NCBI GenBank assembly: GCA_019347855.1
Contig: JAHWKO010000048.1
Coordinates: forward strand, 1 to 17,440
Reading direction: 5' to 3'
Length of the DNA: 17,440 nt
From: Actinomycetota bacterium
GTDB taxonomy: Bacteria; Actinomycetota; Nitriliruptoria; Nitriliruptorales; JAHWKO01
Below the pieces are notes generated by a model, which did not search any database, was not told the origin of the DNA, and saw nothing but the letters and a program-made list of their open reading frames with translations. Made by a program: the position numbers and the translations under genes. Shown in pieces: positions 6,389 through 13,519 of this stretch. Within the stretch, counting starts at the first letter, position 1. Every line of letters starts with the position of its first letter.

Positions 6389-7966
6389 ATGGAACCCGGA
6401 CGCGTCCTCTCCGACCGTTACGCGCTCACCGAGCTGCTCGGTCGGGGCGGGATGGCCGAGGTGCACCGTGCGACCGATAGAACCCTGGGCCGTGACGTCG
6501 CGATCAAGATCCTGCCCGAGAACCGCGCGACGGACGACGCCTTCGTGCGGCGCTTCGAGCGCGAGGCTCGTGCCGCCGCGTCCCTGAACGATCCACACAT
6601 CGTCGCGGTCCACGACACCGGTTCCGACGGCGGCTCCCACTACATCGTCATGGAGCTGGTCGAGGGGCCGACCCTCGAGGACGTGATCGCCGAGCGGGGA
6701 CCGCTGCCTGCCGACGAGGTGATCGACATCACCCGGCAGGTCTGTGACGGGCTCGCCGCCGCCCACGAGGCTGGCCTGGTCCACCGTGACATCAAGCCGG
6801 GCAACATCATGTTCGACCGGTCGGGGACCGTGAAGGTCACCGACTTCGGGATCGCCCTGGCCACGGCCGGGGCGACGATGACGCAGACCGGTTCGGTGTA
6901 CGGGTCCGCCCCGTACCTCTCGCCCGAGCAGGCACGGGGCGAGGACGTCGACGAACGAGCGGACCTGTACGCGCTCGGCTGCGTGGTCTACTCCATGCTC
7001 GTCGGCGAGGCGCCGTTCACCGGCAGCGAGCCCCTCTCGATCGTGTACCAGCACCTGCACGGCGAGATCGAGCCCCCCTCCACCCGCCGCGACGGGGTGC
7101 CAGCCGGATTGGACGCCGTGGTCGCCCGGATGCTCGCCAAGGATCGCGAGGACCGGTACCCCAGCGCCGCCGAGGCCCGCGCGGACCTCGACCGGGTCAC
7201 GCGCGGGGAACCGCCGGTCGCGGCCGACCTGGCGGCGACGCGCCGGATGGATGCGTCCGAGGACCGCACCCTCCTGATGCCCGCCGGGGTGGCAGCGGCG
7301 GGTGCCGCAGGTGCCGCAGGTGCGGCCCACGCGGCCGACGGCGACCCGGACGACGGCGGCACGGGCCCGGCTGATGCGGTCGACGGCGGGGCGGGGCGCG
7401 ACTGGCGGACCACCGGGTTCGTGCTGGTCGCGGGCGTCGTGCTGATCGCCCTGCTTCTGGCGCTCAGGGTGTTCTCGCCCGGCCAGGACCCGGTCGCGTC
7501 GTCCCCGGAGCCGACGCCCAACACCTCCCCGAGTCCGGCGTCGTCACCGACCCCCGCGCCACCCCCGAGCCTCGAGGAAGCGGTGTTCGCGCTGTTCGAC
7601 GTCGTCAACGAGGGCGTACGCCAGGGTGAGGTCACCGAGAAGGCGGCCGACGAGCTCGGGAAGCTCGGCAACGAGGCCCTCCAGAGCTTCCGGGAGGGCG
7701 ACGTCGAGGAGGCGCTCGAGAAGCTCGACGAGGGTCGCCGCAAGGTCGAGGAGCTGACCGCGAAGCGTGAGATCCAGCCGGACCGGGCGGAGCTGATCCT
7801 GGCGGCGATCGACCAGGTCGAAGGTGCGGTGCGTCGCCAGGCTCCACCGTCCGACGAAGGCGGGGGCGAGGACGACAAGGACGACAAGGAAGAGGGGGAC
7901 GGCCGCGGGCCCGAGGGCGGGGGTCCCCCAGGGAAGGACGAGGGGCGCGGCGAAGGCGACGACTAG
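6389..7966 (+). CDS. Transmembrane Ser/Thr protein kinase (PknB-like, no PASTA) with extracytoplasmic helical domain
   Basis: A 525-residue protein. The kinase domain at 11-270 carries glycine loop GRGGMAEV (18-25), Lys40, Glu59, catalytic loop HRDIKPGN (132-139, Asp134), DFG (152-154), activation-loop threonines 163/165/167 and SPE (178-180) for APE. It is an RD kinase, so activation by loop autophosphorylation is expected. An Ala/Gly juxtamembrane linker (298-340) contains a three-unit repeat. One TM helix (about 343-361) is followed by a Pro/Ser/Thr spacer (365-394), a charged helical segment (395-482) and an acidic Gly/Lys tail (DDKDDKEEGD...). No PASTA repeats are present. The outer helices are the likely sensing part, ligand unknown. 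GGGAGG precedes the ATG. Its stop overlaps the stop of the opposing histidine-kinase remnant. Confidence 0.93.
   Translation: MEPGRVLSDRYALTELLGRGGMAEVHRATDRTLGRDVAIKILPENRATDDAFVRRFEREARAAASLNDPHIVAVHDTGSDGGSHYIVMELVEGPTLEDVIAERGPLPADEVIDITRQVCDGLAAAHEAGLVHRDIKPGNIMFDRSGTVKVTDFGIALATAGATMTQTGSVYGSAPYLSPEQARGEDVDERADLYALGCVVYSMLVGEAPFTGSEPLSIVYQHLHGEIEPPSTRRDGVPAGLDAVVARMLAKDREDRYPSAAEARADLDRVTRGEPPVAADLAATRRMDASEDRTLLMPAGVAAAGAAGAAGAAHAADGDPDDGGTGPADAVDGGAGRDWRTTGFVLVAGVVLIALLLALRVFSPGQDPVASSPEPTPNTSPSPASSPTPAPPPSLEEAVFALFDVVNEGVRQGEVTEKAADELGKLGNEALQSFREGDVEEALEKLDEGRRKVEELTAKREIQPDRAELILAAIDQVEGAVRRQAPPSDEGGGEDDKDDKEEGDGRGPEGGGPPGKDEGRGEGDD
7301..7327 (+). repeat. Three 9-base tandem repeats in the kinase linker
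   Basis: GGTGCCGCA occurs at 7301-7309 and 7310-7318, followed by the variant GGTGCGGCC at 7319-7327. They encode Gly-Ala-Ala units in the juxtamembrane linker. Being in frame, unit number could vary without disrupting the protein, changing only linker length. Confidence 0.6.
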
Positions 7967-8487
7967 CCCAGACGCAGCAGCGCGCTGTCGGGGGGATCGT
8001 CGGGCAGGAAGACGTTGAAGCGGGAGCCGCCGTCCTCGCGGTCGTCGACCCACGCGCGACCCCCGTGCAGCTCCGCGAACCGGGCCACCAGCGCGAGTCC
8101 GATCCCGGTCCCGGGTGAGGCCGCGTCCGTCGATCGGGGGCCCTGCTGGAACGGTTCGAAGACGGAGCGCTTCAGGTCGTGGGGCACGCCCGGCCCGGCA
8201 TCCTCGACGGCCAGCAGCGCCCCACCGTCCACGGCCCGGATCCGGACCCACAGCGCCGTGCCTGCCGGGTTGTGCTTCGCCGCGTTCGCGAGCAGGTTCT
8301 CGACGATGCGCTCGGCGAGCACCACCGCGGTGACGTAGGCGATCCCCGCGGCTGCCAGGAGCACCGGACGGTCCTGGCCCGGCCACGACGGCAGGAGCGC
8401 GCCAGCGACGACCAGGGTGGCGCCAGAGGAGAACAGGATCGCCGACACGTTGGCCATCTCCAGACGGAGACGGGCCACCTCCACCAC
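7963..8487 (-). CDS. Histidine-kinase-like remnant: two TM helices fused to an HATPase_c domain
   Basis: A 174-residue protein. Residues about 12-60 contain two hydrophobic helices (MANVSAILFSSGATLVV..., PVLLAAAGIAYVTAVVLAE), like the start of a multi-helix sensor. They run straight into the ATPase N-box (ERIVENLLANAAKHNPAG), followed by G1 (VEDAGPGVP), F-box (FEPF) and G2 (GTGIGLALVARFAELHGG). The HisKA/HisKA_3 dimerisation helix with its phospho-acceptor His, which normally lies between, is absent, as are further sensor helices. The protein therefore looks like a kinase with an in-frame internal deletion. It may be a decaying gene or a small ATPase-only signalling protein. The ATPase motifs are intact, arguing against old decay. 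GTG start at 8487 with GGGAGGA about 9 bases upstream; an ATG at 8457 is the alternative. Its stop overlaps the end of the first Ser/Thr kinase by 4 bases. Confidence 0.7.
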   Translation of the reverse strand: MVEVARLRLEMANVSAILFSSGATLVVAGALLPSWPGQDRPVLLAAAGIAYVTAVVLAERIVENLLANAAKHNPAGTALWVRIRAVDGGALLAVEDAGPGVPHDLKRSVFEPFQQGPRSTDAASPGTGIGLALVARFAELHGGRAWVDDREDGGSRFNVFLPDDPPDSALLRLG

Positions 8488-8598
8488 GTTCGTCGTCCTC
8501 CCTCGACGTCGTGTGGGGATGCTAGATGCGTCCGGCCCGTGGGCGCCGGCGCTGACGCGTCTATCGTTGCCGGCCGGACCGGAACGGAAGGGACCCCG
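8488..8598. promoter_or_regulatory. Divergent region between histidine-kinase remnant and second Ser/Thr kinase
   Basis: This 111-base gap must carry the start signals for both flanking genes. On the plus strand TATCGT (8562-8567) fits a TAnnnT -10 box about 31 bases before the proposed kinase start, and GGAAGGGA (8586-8593) is a good ribosome-binding site. If that -10 is real, the GTG at 8539 lies upstream of the transcript and cannot be the start. No -35 is evident. Confidence 0.35.
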
Positions 8599-9774
8599 AT
8601 CGTCAACGTCGGTCGCGTGCTGAACGACCGCTACGAGCTGACGGAGCAGCTCGGTCAGGGCGGGATGGCCCAGGTCTTCAAGGCCGTCGACGGCAACCTC
8701 GGCCGGGCGGTCGCGGTCAAGATCCTGCCGCCGTCGTTCGCGCATGAGGAGCGGTTCGTCGACCGGTTCCAGCAGGAGGCCCGGGCGGCCGCCTCGCTCA
8801 ACCACCGCAACATCGTCGGGATCTACGACACGGGCCTCGACGAGGACCTGCACTACATCGTGATGGAACTGGTCGAGGGACCGAGCCTCGATCAGGTCGT
8901 CGAGGACGTCGGTCAGGTCGACGTCGACCACGCCCTGGACCTGGCCGTGCAGGTGACCGGGGCGCTCCAGGCCGCGCACGATCAGGGGATCGTCCACCGC
9001 GACATCAAGCCGTCCAACATCCTGTTCACGAAGGACGGCGTGGCCAAGGTGTCCGACTTCGGGATCGCGCGTGTCCTCGCCGACGCCACCGAGGCGATGA
9101 CCGACACGATCTTCGGGTCGGTCCGGTACATCGCCCCGGAGCAGGCCCAGGCCCGACCGGTCGACGAGCGGGCGGACATCTACGCGCTCGGCTGCGTCCT
9201 GTACGAGATGCTGACGGGGCGGCCACCGTTCGTCGGTGACGTGCCGGTCGCGGTCCTGCACCAGCACGTGAGCCGTCAGCCCGATCCTCCGTCGGAGGTC
9301 GTCGAGGGGCTGGCCCCGGAGGTCGACGCCGTCGTCCTCCACGCGCTCCAGAAGGACCCCGACGAGCGCTACCCGTCCGCGGAGATGTTCCGCGCCGACC
9401 TGAAGCGGCTGCAGGCCGGTGACTCGCCGGTGCTGCCGGTCGCCGGCCAGGGCCGCAACGACGACGCGACCAGGGCGATCCGCCCGCTCGACGAGACCAT
9501 CGCGATGTCCGGGGCGGACCGGACGGAGCGGATCGGGGCGACCCCGGCTGCGGCGAGCGGGGGCGGGGGGACCGGGCCACGCGAGCGCATCACCGTCATC
9601 GATGACGACGGCGAGGGACCGGCCTGGTGGGTGTGGGTCGCGGCGTTCGTCGTCGCCGGGGTCCTGATCGCGCTGCTGATGATCCTCCTGTTCTTCGGTG
9701 GAGGTGGGGACGACGACGGCGATGTCCCGCCGCTGGTACCGGAGACGACCACCGCCCGCACCGATGCGGGCTGA
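8599..9774 (+). CDS. Transmembrane Ser/Thr protein kinase, probable ATC start
   Basis: A 391-residue protein counted from ATC at 8599. Kinase motifs: GQGGMAQV (19-26), Lys41, Glu60, HRDIKPSN (133-140, Asp135), DFG (153-155), activation-loop threonines 164/168/170, APE (179-181). A cytoplasmic linker (280-340) leads to one TM helix (343-366) and a 25-residue acidic outer tail with no sensor domain. It is closely related to the kinase at 6389-7966. Start choice: alignment to that kinase (MEPGRVLSDRY versus IVNVGRVLNDRY) puts the start near 8599. No ATG, GTG or TTG exists there, but GGAAGGGA ends 5 bases before the ATC. In-frame alternatives are GTG 8617 (shorter, no Shine-Dalgarno sequence) and GTG 8539 (adds 20 unconserved residues, no Shine-Dalgarno sequence). 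The 3' end overlaps the MFS gene. Confidence 0.92.
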   Translation: MVNVGRVLNDRYELTEQLGQGGMAQVFKAVDGNLGRAVAVKILPPSFAHEERFVDRFQQEARAAASLNHRNIVGIYDTGLDEDLHYIVMELVEGPSLDQVVEDVGQVDVDHALDLAVQVTGALQAAHDQGIVHRDIKPSNILFTKDGVAKVSDFGIARVLADATEAMTDTIFGSVRYIAPEQAQARPVDERADIYALGCVLYEMLTGRPPFVGDVPVAVLHQHVSRQPDPPSEVVEGLAPEVDAVVLHALQKDPDERYPSAEMFRADLKRLQAGDSPVLPVAGQGRNDDATRAIRPLDETIAMSGADRTERIGATPAAASGGGGTGPRERITVIDDDGEGPAWWVWVAAFVVAGVLIALLMILLFFGGGGDDDGDVPPLVPETTTARTDAG

Positions 9775-11020
9775 GGCGGGAGCCCCCACAGGGACCCCGC
9801 CGCTCCTGCTGATCTTCGCCATCACCGTGACGGGGATCACGGTGAACAGCCTCATCACGCCCTCGATCCCGGAGATCCTCGACGGGCTCGGGGCGCCGCG
9901 GTCAGCCTCCGGGCTGGTCCTCGCCGGCGCGACAGCCCCGGGCATCCTGCTCGCCCCGGCCGCGGGGGTGCTCGCGGACCGCTTCGGGCGCCGGCGGGTG
10001 CTGATCCCGTGCCTCGCGACCTTCGGGATCGCCGGGGGGCTCGCCGGCCTGGCGCCGAACCTCTGGGTCCTCGTGGTGATGCGGCTGTTGCAGGGCGCCG
10101 GGTCCGCCGGCCTCATCAACCTCGCGGTGGTCACGATCGGTGATCACTGGGAGGGCAACGAGCGTGCCCGGCTGATCGGTCGGAACGCCGCCGTCCTCAC
10201 GGTGTCGCTGGCGGTGTTCCCGCCGCTCGGCGGGGTGCTCACCGACCTGGCCGGGTTCCGGGCCCCGTTCGCGCTCTACCCGCTTGCCTTGCTGACCGCC
10301 GCGTGGGTGTGGCGGCGGTTGCCGGTGGTCGACACCGGCGTGTCCACGATGCGCGACCAGCTCCGGGGCGCGTGGCCGTTCCTGCGCAGTCGCGTGGTCC
10401 TCGGCGGGCTGTCCGCCGGGGTCGTCCTGTTCATGCTGATCTTCGGGCTCGTGCTGACCGTGCTCCCGCTGTACCTCGAGCAGCGGTTCGGGCTGTCGGC
10501 CACCGAGCGGGGCCTGGTGCTGGCCCTTCCGGCGATCACCTCGACCGCCGGGGCGCTGCTGATCGGCCGGGTGCAGGCACGCGTCGGGCGGCGACGGCTC
10601 CTCACCGGTTCCGCCGCGCTGTTCGTGGTCGCGTTCGCCGTCGTCGGCGTCGCCCCCGCCTTGCTGATCGTCGTGGCCGGGATCCTGGTCATGGGGACGG
10701 GCGAGGGGTTCCTGCTGCCCGGCCTGCAGGACGTCGCGGCCTCGGCGGCTCCCGCGTCGGCCCGCGGGACCGTCGTCGCCGTGTGGGTCGGGGCGGCCCG
10801 GACCGGCCAGACGATCGGACCGTTGGTCGCGGGCGCGCTGTACGCGGCAGCGGGAGGTCCGACGACGTTCCTCGCCGGTGCGGCCCTGGCCGTGGTGATG
10901 CCGGTGCTGCTCGCGTCGAGCATCCGCAACGGCGAGCACGGACCGGCAGACGCCGCCGGTTCCTACCCTGGGGGCCGTGAGCGACGCGACGGAGGAGCGG
11001 CGCGAGAGGAGCTGTCTTAG
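9764..11020 (+). CDS. MFS drug/metabolite exporter
   Basis: A 418-residue membrane protein with about 12 hydrophobic helices in two six-helix halves. The MFS motif A between helices 2 and 3 reads GVLADRFGRRRVL (68-80), with the acidic and basic residues intact, and a related GRVQARVGRRRLL follows in the second half. An ARLIGRN segment lies after helix 4. The overall pattern fits the DHA1 proton-coupled exporter group; cargo unknown. The ATG at 9764 overlaps the kinase stop by 11 bases and has no good Shine-Dalgarno sequence, suggesting translational coupling to the kinase. A longer in-frame start at 9698 would add 22 Arg/Pro-rich residues encoded inside the kinase tail, which is less likely. 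The last 30 residues are hydrophilic and unconserved-looking. Confidence 0.85.
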   Translation: MRAEAGAPTGTPPLLLIFAITVTGITVNSLITPSIPEILDGLGAPRSASGLVLAGATAPGILLAPAAGVLADRFGRRRVLIPCLATFGIAGGLAGLAPNLWVLVVMRLLQGAGSAGLINLAVVTIGDHWEGNERARLIGRNAAVLTVSLAVFPPLGGVLTDLAGFRAPFALYPLALLTAAWVWRRLPVVDTGVSTMRDQLRGAWPFLRSRVVLGGLSAGVVLFMLIFGLVLTVLPLYLEQRFGLSATERGLVLALPAITSTAGALLIGRVQARVGRRRLLTGSAALFVVAFAVVGVAPALLIVVAGILVMGTGEGFLLPGLQDVAASAAPASARGTVVAVWVGAARTGQTIGPLVAGALYAAAGGPTTFLAGAALAVVMPVLLASSIRNGEHGPADAAGSYPGGRERRDGGAAREELS

Positions 11021-11054
11021 GCCACCTAAGACTGCGACGGAGGAGGACCCGTGA
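10977..11054 (+). CDS. Possible 25-codon upstream ORF before the peptidase gene
   Basis: A GTG at 10977 opens a 25-codon frame (starts MSDATEERRERS, ends TATEEDP). Its TGA overlaps the GTG start of the M20 peptidase, sharing GTGA. TACCCT (10964-10969) lies 7 bases before the GTG, the spacing of an actinobacterial leaderless promoter. It overlaps the end of the MFS gene in another frame. No homology is recognisable. It may be a coupling peptide or chance. Confidence 0.22.
   Translation: MSDATEERRERSCLRPPKTATEEDP
11016..11030. repeat. Perfect CTTAGG-CCA-CCTAAG dyad between MFS and peptidase genes
   Basis: Six-base inverted arms CTTAGG (11016-11021) and CCTAAG (11025-11030) with a three-base centre span the MFS stop codon, 20 bases before the peptidase start. 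The A/T content stands out locally. The half-sites resemble those of DtxR/IdeR boxes but the spacing is too short. It may be a small operator for an unknown regulator, or a weak hairpin. Confidence 0.35.
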
Positions 11055-12241
11055 GCGTTGCAGCTGACCCCACCGCCCTGGTCCCGTTCGTCGCCGACCG
11101 GTACGAGCGCTTCCTGAGCGACCTCGAGCAGCTCGTATCGATCGACAGCGGCTCGCTGGACCCGGAGGGCGTGAACCGTGTCGCGGACGTCTGCCAGGCG
11201 TGGTTCCTGGACCGCGGCTGGGAGGTCGAGCGCGAACCCCTGGGTGAGCTGCCGGACGGGCGCCGCGTGGGTGACATCGTGACGGGGCGCCTCGCAGGAT
11301 CGGGTGGGGCGCGCATCCTCCTCATGGCACACATGGACACCGTGTTCGACGTCGGCACCGCCCGTGACCGGCCGTTCCGGGTCGAGGGGGCACGGGCTCT
11401 GGGGCCGGGCGTCTGCGACGACAAGGGCGGGATCGTCGCCGGCTTCACCGCGGTCGACGCGCTGCGTGCCGCCGGCGTCGAGCGGTTCGGCGAGATCGTC
11501 CTCGTCCTGTCCCCGGACGAGGAGATCGCCTCGCCCGGGAGCCTCGAGGTGATGCAGCGGCTGGCGAAGGAGGCCGACGTCGTGCTGTGCCTGGAGGCGG
11601 GGCGGCGCAACGGGGACATCGTCTCCGCGCGGAAGGGGGTGGCGGACCTGCGGATCGACATCGTGGGGCGCGCCGCCCACGCGGGGGTCGAACCCGAGAA
11701 GGGGATCGACGCCGTGCTCGAGGCCGCCCACAAGACGATCGCGCTGGCCGAACTGAACAACCCAGCCTCCGGGGTCACCTGCAGCGTCGGGGTGCTCCGG
11801 GCGGGGGTCCGACGCAACGTGATCGCGCCCGAAGCGCACCTCGAGATCGACCTCCGGGCGTGGACCACGGAGGCCTTCCACGAGGCGGTCGCCCGGATCG
11901 AGCGGATCGCGGCACGGACCACGATCGAGGGGGCCACCGCGACCGTCCGGCAACTGAGCTCCTACCCGCCCATGGAGCGCACGCCGGAGATCGAGCGGCT
12001 GGCCGAGCTCGCCTGCCAGGTGGCCGCCGAGCTCGGGCTCGACATCGGCCACGCCGCTTCCGGCGGTTCGGCCGACGCCAACACGGCAGCGTCGATGGGC
12101 ACGCCCGTCATCGACGGGCTCGGCCCGATCGGCGGCGACGACCACTCGCCGGAGGAGTGGCTCGACCTGGGGTCGGTGGTCCCGCGCGTGTCGTTGCTGG
12201 TCGGGTTGATCGCCCGACTCGGGCCGGGCGACGCGATGTGA
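11051..12241 (+). CDS. M20 family metallopeptidase (carboxypeptidase G2/ArgE-like)
   Basis: A 396-residue cytoplasmic hydrolase with the full two-zinc set of M20A enzymes. AHMDTV supplies His94 and Asp96, VCDDKGG the bridging Asp (123/124), SPDEEI the catalytic Glu157 and Glu158, LEAG Glu182, and GGDDHSPEE His365. The lid/dimerisation domain (about 190-300) carries GRAAHAGVEPEKG, with the conserved His210. Spacing and motifs are closest to glutamate carboxypeptidase-like members, which release a C-terminal amino acid or an N-acyl group; the substrate is not predictable. No signal peptide. GGAGGAGGA precedes the GTG start. Its stop (ATGTGA) overlaps the CPBP protease start by 4 bases, so the two are coupled. 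Confidence 0.92.
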   Translation: MSVAADPTALVPFVADRYERFLSDLEQLVSIDSGSLDPEGVNRVADVCQAWFLDRGWEVEREPLGELPDGRRVGDIVTGRLAGSGGARILLMAHMDTVFDVGTARDRPFRVEGARALGPGVCDDKGGIVAGFTAVDALRAAGVERFGEIVLVLSPDEEIASPGSLEVMQRLAKEADVVLCLEAGRRNGDIVSARKGVADLRIDIVGRAAHAGVEPEKGIDAVLEAAHKTIALAELNNPASGVTCSVGVLRAGVRRNVIAPEAHLEIDLRAWTTEAFHEAVARIERIAARTTIEGATATVRQLSSYPPMERTPEIERLAELACQVAAELGLDIGHAASGGSADANTAASMGTPVIDGLGPIGGDDHSPEEWLDLGSVVPRVSLLVGLIARLGPGDAM

Positions 12242-12924
12242 CCACCGCGGTCGTGCTCGGCGTCGGGCTGGTCGTCTACGGGACGGCCCTGAACCTCGCG
12301 CCGCTCCGGGACCGGCTCTACCTCACCCTGAACATCGGTGCGGGCGGGATCGTCGCGGTGACCGCGCTCGAGGTCGCCGAGGTCGACGCGGCGGCGCTCG
12401 GCCTGGATCGCCCCTCGGGGGTGGCGGTCGCGCTGTCGGTGGTGCTGGTCGGTCTCGCGGTCGTCGGCGTCGTGGCCGTCCGGGCCTGGGCCCGACGGTC
12501 CGGTCGGGTCGCCACGCTGCTGGACGATCGGCGGGTGGCCGGTCTGGGCACCGCGGAGGTCATCGAGCGGGCGGCCCTGCGGATCCCCGTCGGGACCGCG
12601 GCGTTCGAGGAGCTGGCGTTCCGGGGGGCGCTGCTCGCGGTGCTGATGCAGGTGGTGTCGACCCCCGCCGCGATCGTCGGGTCGAGCCTCGCCTTCGGTC
12701 TGTGGCACGTCGCCCCGACCTGGCAGTACCTCCGCATGAACGACGTCCGTCAGCGGCTCGGGCCGATCGCGCTCGCCGTGGTCGGCACCGGGCTCGGAGG
12801 CGCCGCGCTGTGCGGGCTACGGCTGGCCACCGGGGGACTGCTGGTGCCGTGGGTCGCGCACGGGGCGGTGAACGTCGGGGGGCTCGTGGTGACCCACCTG
12901 CAGCACCGGGATCAGCGGGCGTAG
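12238..12924 (+). CDS. CPBP-family intramembrane metalloprotease (CAAX protease/Abi type)
   Basis: A 228-residue membrane protein with about six hydrophobic helices. The three CPBP motifs are intact and in order: EELAFR with Glu124, Glu125 and Arg129; FGLWH with Phe153 and His157; and HGAVN with His208 and Asn212. Members cleave membrane substrates or act in bacteriocin self-immunity; the target is unknown here. The GTG at 12238 overlaps the M20 peptidase stop, and the frame continues open far upstream only as a shadow of that gene. Co-translation with a cytoplasmic peptidase could suggest sequential peptide processing, which is inference. The 3' end overlaps the convergent PEBP gene by 13 bases. 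Confidence 0.88.
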   Translation: MTTAVVLGVGLVVYGTALNLAPLRDRLYLTLNIGAGGIVAVTALEVAEVDAAALGLDRPSGVAVALSVVLVGLAVVGVVAVRAWARRSGRVATLLDDRRVAGLGTAEVIERAALRIPVGTAAFEELAFRGALLAVLMQVVSTPAAIVGSSLAFGLWHVAPTWQYLRMNDVRQRLGPIALAVVGTGLGGAALCGLRLATGGLLVPWVAHGAVNVGGLVVTHLQHRDQRA

Positions 12925-13364
12925 GTCCCGATCAGCTCGCCTCGGGCGATGGCCTTGCCGTCCAGCGCTTCGCGGAGGTCGTCCGCGGTCGCGCCCGGTT
13001 GGAGGTTCAGCGGCTGGTTGACGGCGAGCAACAGGAAGAAGTAGCGGTGCGGGTCGTCGCCCTCGGGCGGGAGCGGACCCCGGTAGCCCGTCTCGTCGAA
13101 GTCGTTCGTGCCTTCGACGGCGCTCGCGGGGACCTCGCCCTCCTCGAAGCCGTTGATCGTCGCGTCGAAGTCTCCCGCGACCCAGTGCGTGAAGGTGCCT
13201 CCCGGGGCGTCGGGGTCCTCGACGAGCAGCGCCAGAACGTCCGCGCCGTCGGGCACACCCTTCCAACGCAGCGGCGGCGACAGGTCCGCGCCGTCCCCCG
13301 TGTAGCGCTCGGGGATCGGCTCGCCGCTGCCGAAGGCGGGGCTCGTGAGGTCGATCGTGTCCAC
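12912..13364 (-). CDS. YbhB/YbcL-type phosphatidylethanolamine-binding-like protein (PEBP, Raf-kinase-inhibitor fold)
   Basis: A 150-residue protein with the complete bacterial PEBP signature. It opens with IDLTSPAFGSGEPIPERYTGDG, then DPDAPGGTFTHWV (50-62) with anion-pocket residues Asp50, Pro51 and His60. GPLPPEGDDPHRYFFLLLAV (96-115) closes the pocket. No signal peptide, so cytoplasmic. The biochemical role of bacterial members is poorly defined; proposals include small-ligand binding and effects on kinase signalling, notable here only because two Ser/Thr kinases lie a few kb away. The GTG at 13364 puts the usual start just before the first strand, with GGGGCGAG as a weak Shine-Dalgarno sequence. 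An ATG at 13478 would add 38 unconserved residues. TACGGT at 13392-13397 (minus strand) is a possible -10 box. Confidence 0.88.
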   Translation of the reverse strand: MDTIDLTSPAFGSGEPIPERYTGDGADLSPPLRWKGVPDGADVLALLVEDPDAPGGTFTHWVAGDFDATINGFEEGEVPASAVEGTNDFDETGYRGPLPPEGDDPHRYFFLLLAVNQPLNLQPGATADDLREALDGKAIARGELIGTYAR

Positions 13365-13519
13365 GCTCGCCCCGTTCGTCGCTTCGGTTCGACCGTAGGA
13401 AGCGTCGGCCGGGGTCCCGGTACCCGTTCGGGCACCGTCTTCCCGGTCCGTGCGTGCCCTCCGGAACGGGGCGGCCACGGATCGGGAGCGCCCCCGGGTG
13501 TGTGTAGCGTCGGAGTGGG
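13365..13519. promoter_or_regulatory. Divergent intergenic region
   Basis: These 155 bases separate the leftward PEBP gene from the rightward endonuclease V-like gene and contain no supported gene. Minus-strand TACGGT (13392-13397) lies 28 bases before the PEBP start, a reasonable -10 box. Plus-strand TAGCGT (13505-13510) lies 9 bases before the endonuclease ATG but would leave the GGAG at 13512-13515 untranscribed. No -35 elements or clear dyads were found. Confidence 0.35.

Noticed and set aside
7490..7966. PASTA repeats on the first kinase
   Set aside because: No PASTA-like glycine/proline strand pattern is present; the outer segment is helical and charged.
8488..10134. Extension of the histidine-kinase remnant frame to 723 residues
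   Set aside because: The upstream portion is antisense to the second Ser/Thr kinase and low in recognisable content. The real gene starts near 8487.
11016..11030. DtxR/IdeR iron box
   Set aside because: The half-sites TTAGG and CCTAA are present, but known boxes separate them by nine bases, not three.
9902..12145. Minus-strand frame of 747 codons
   Set aside because: Antisense shadow of the MFS and peptidase genes, His/Arg/Pro-rich with no domains.
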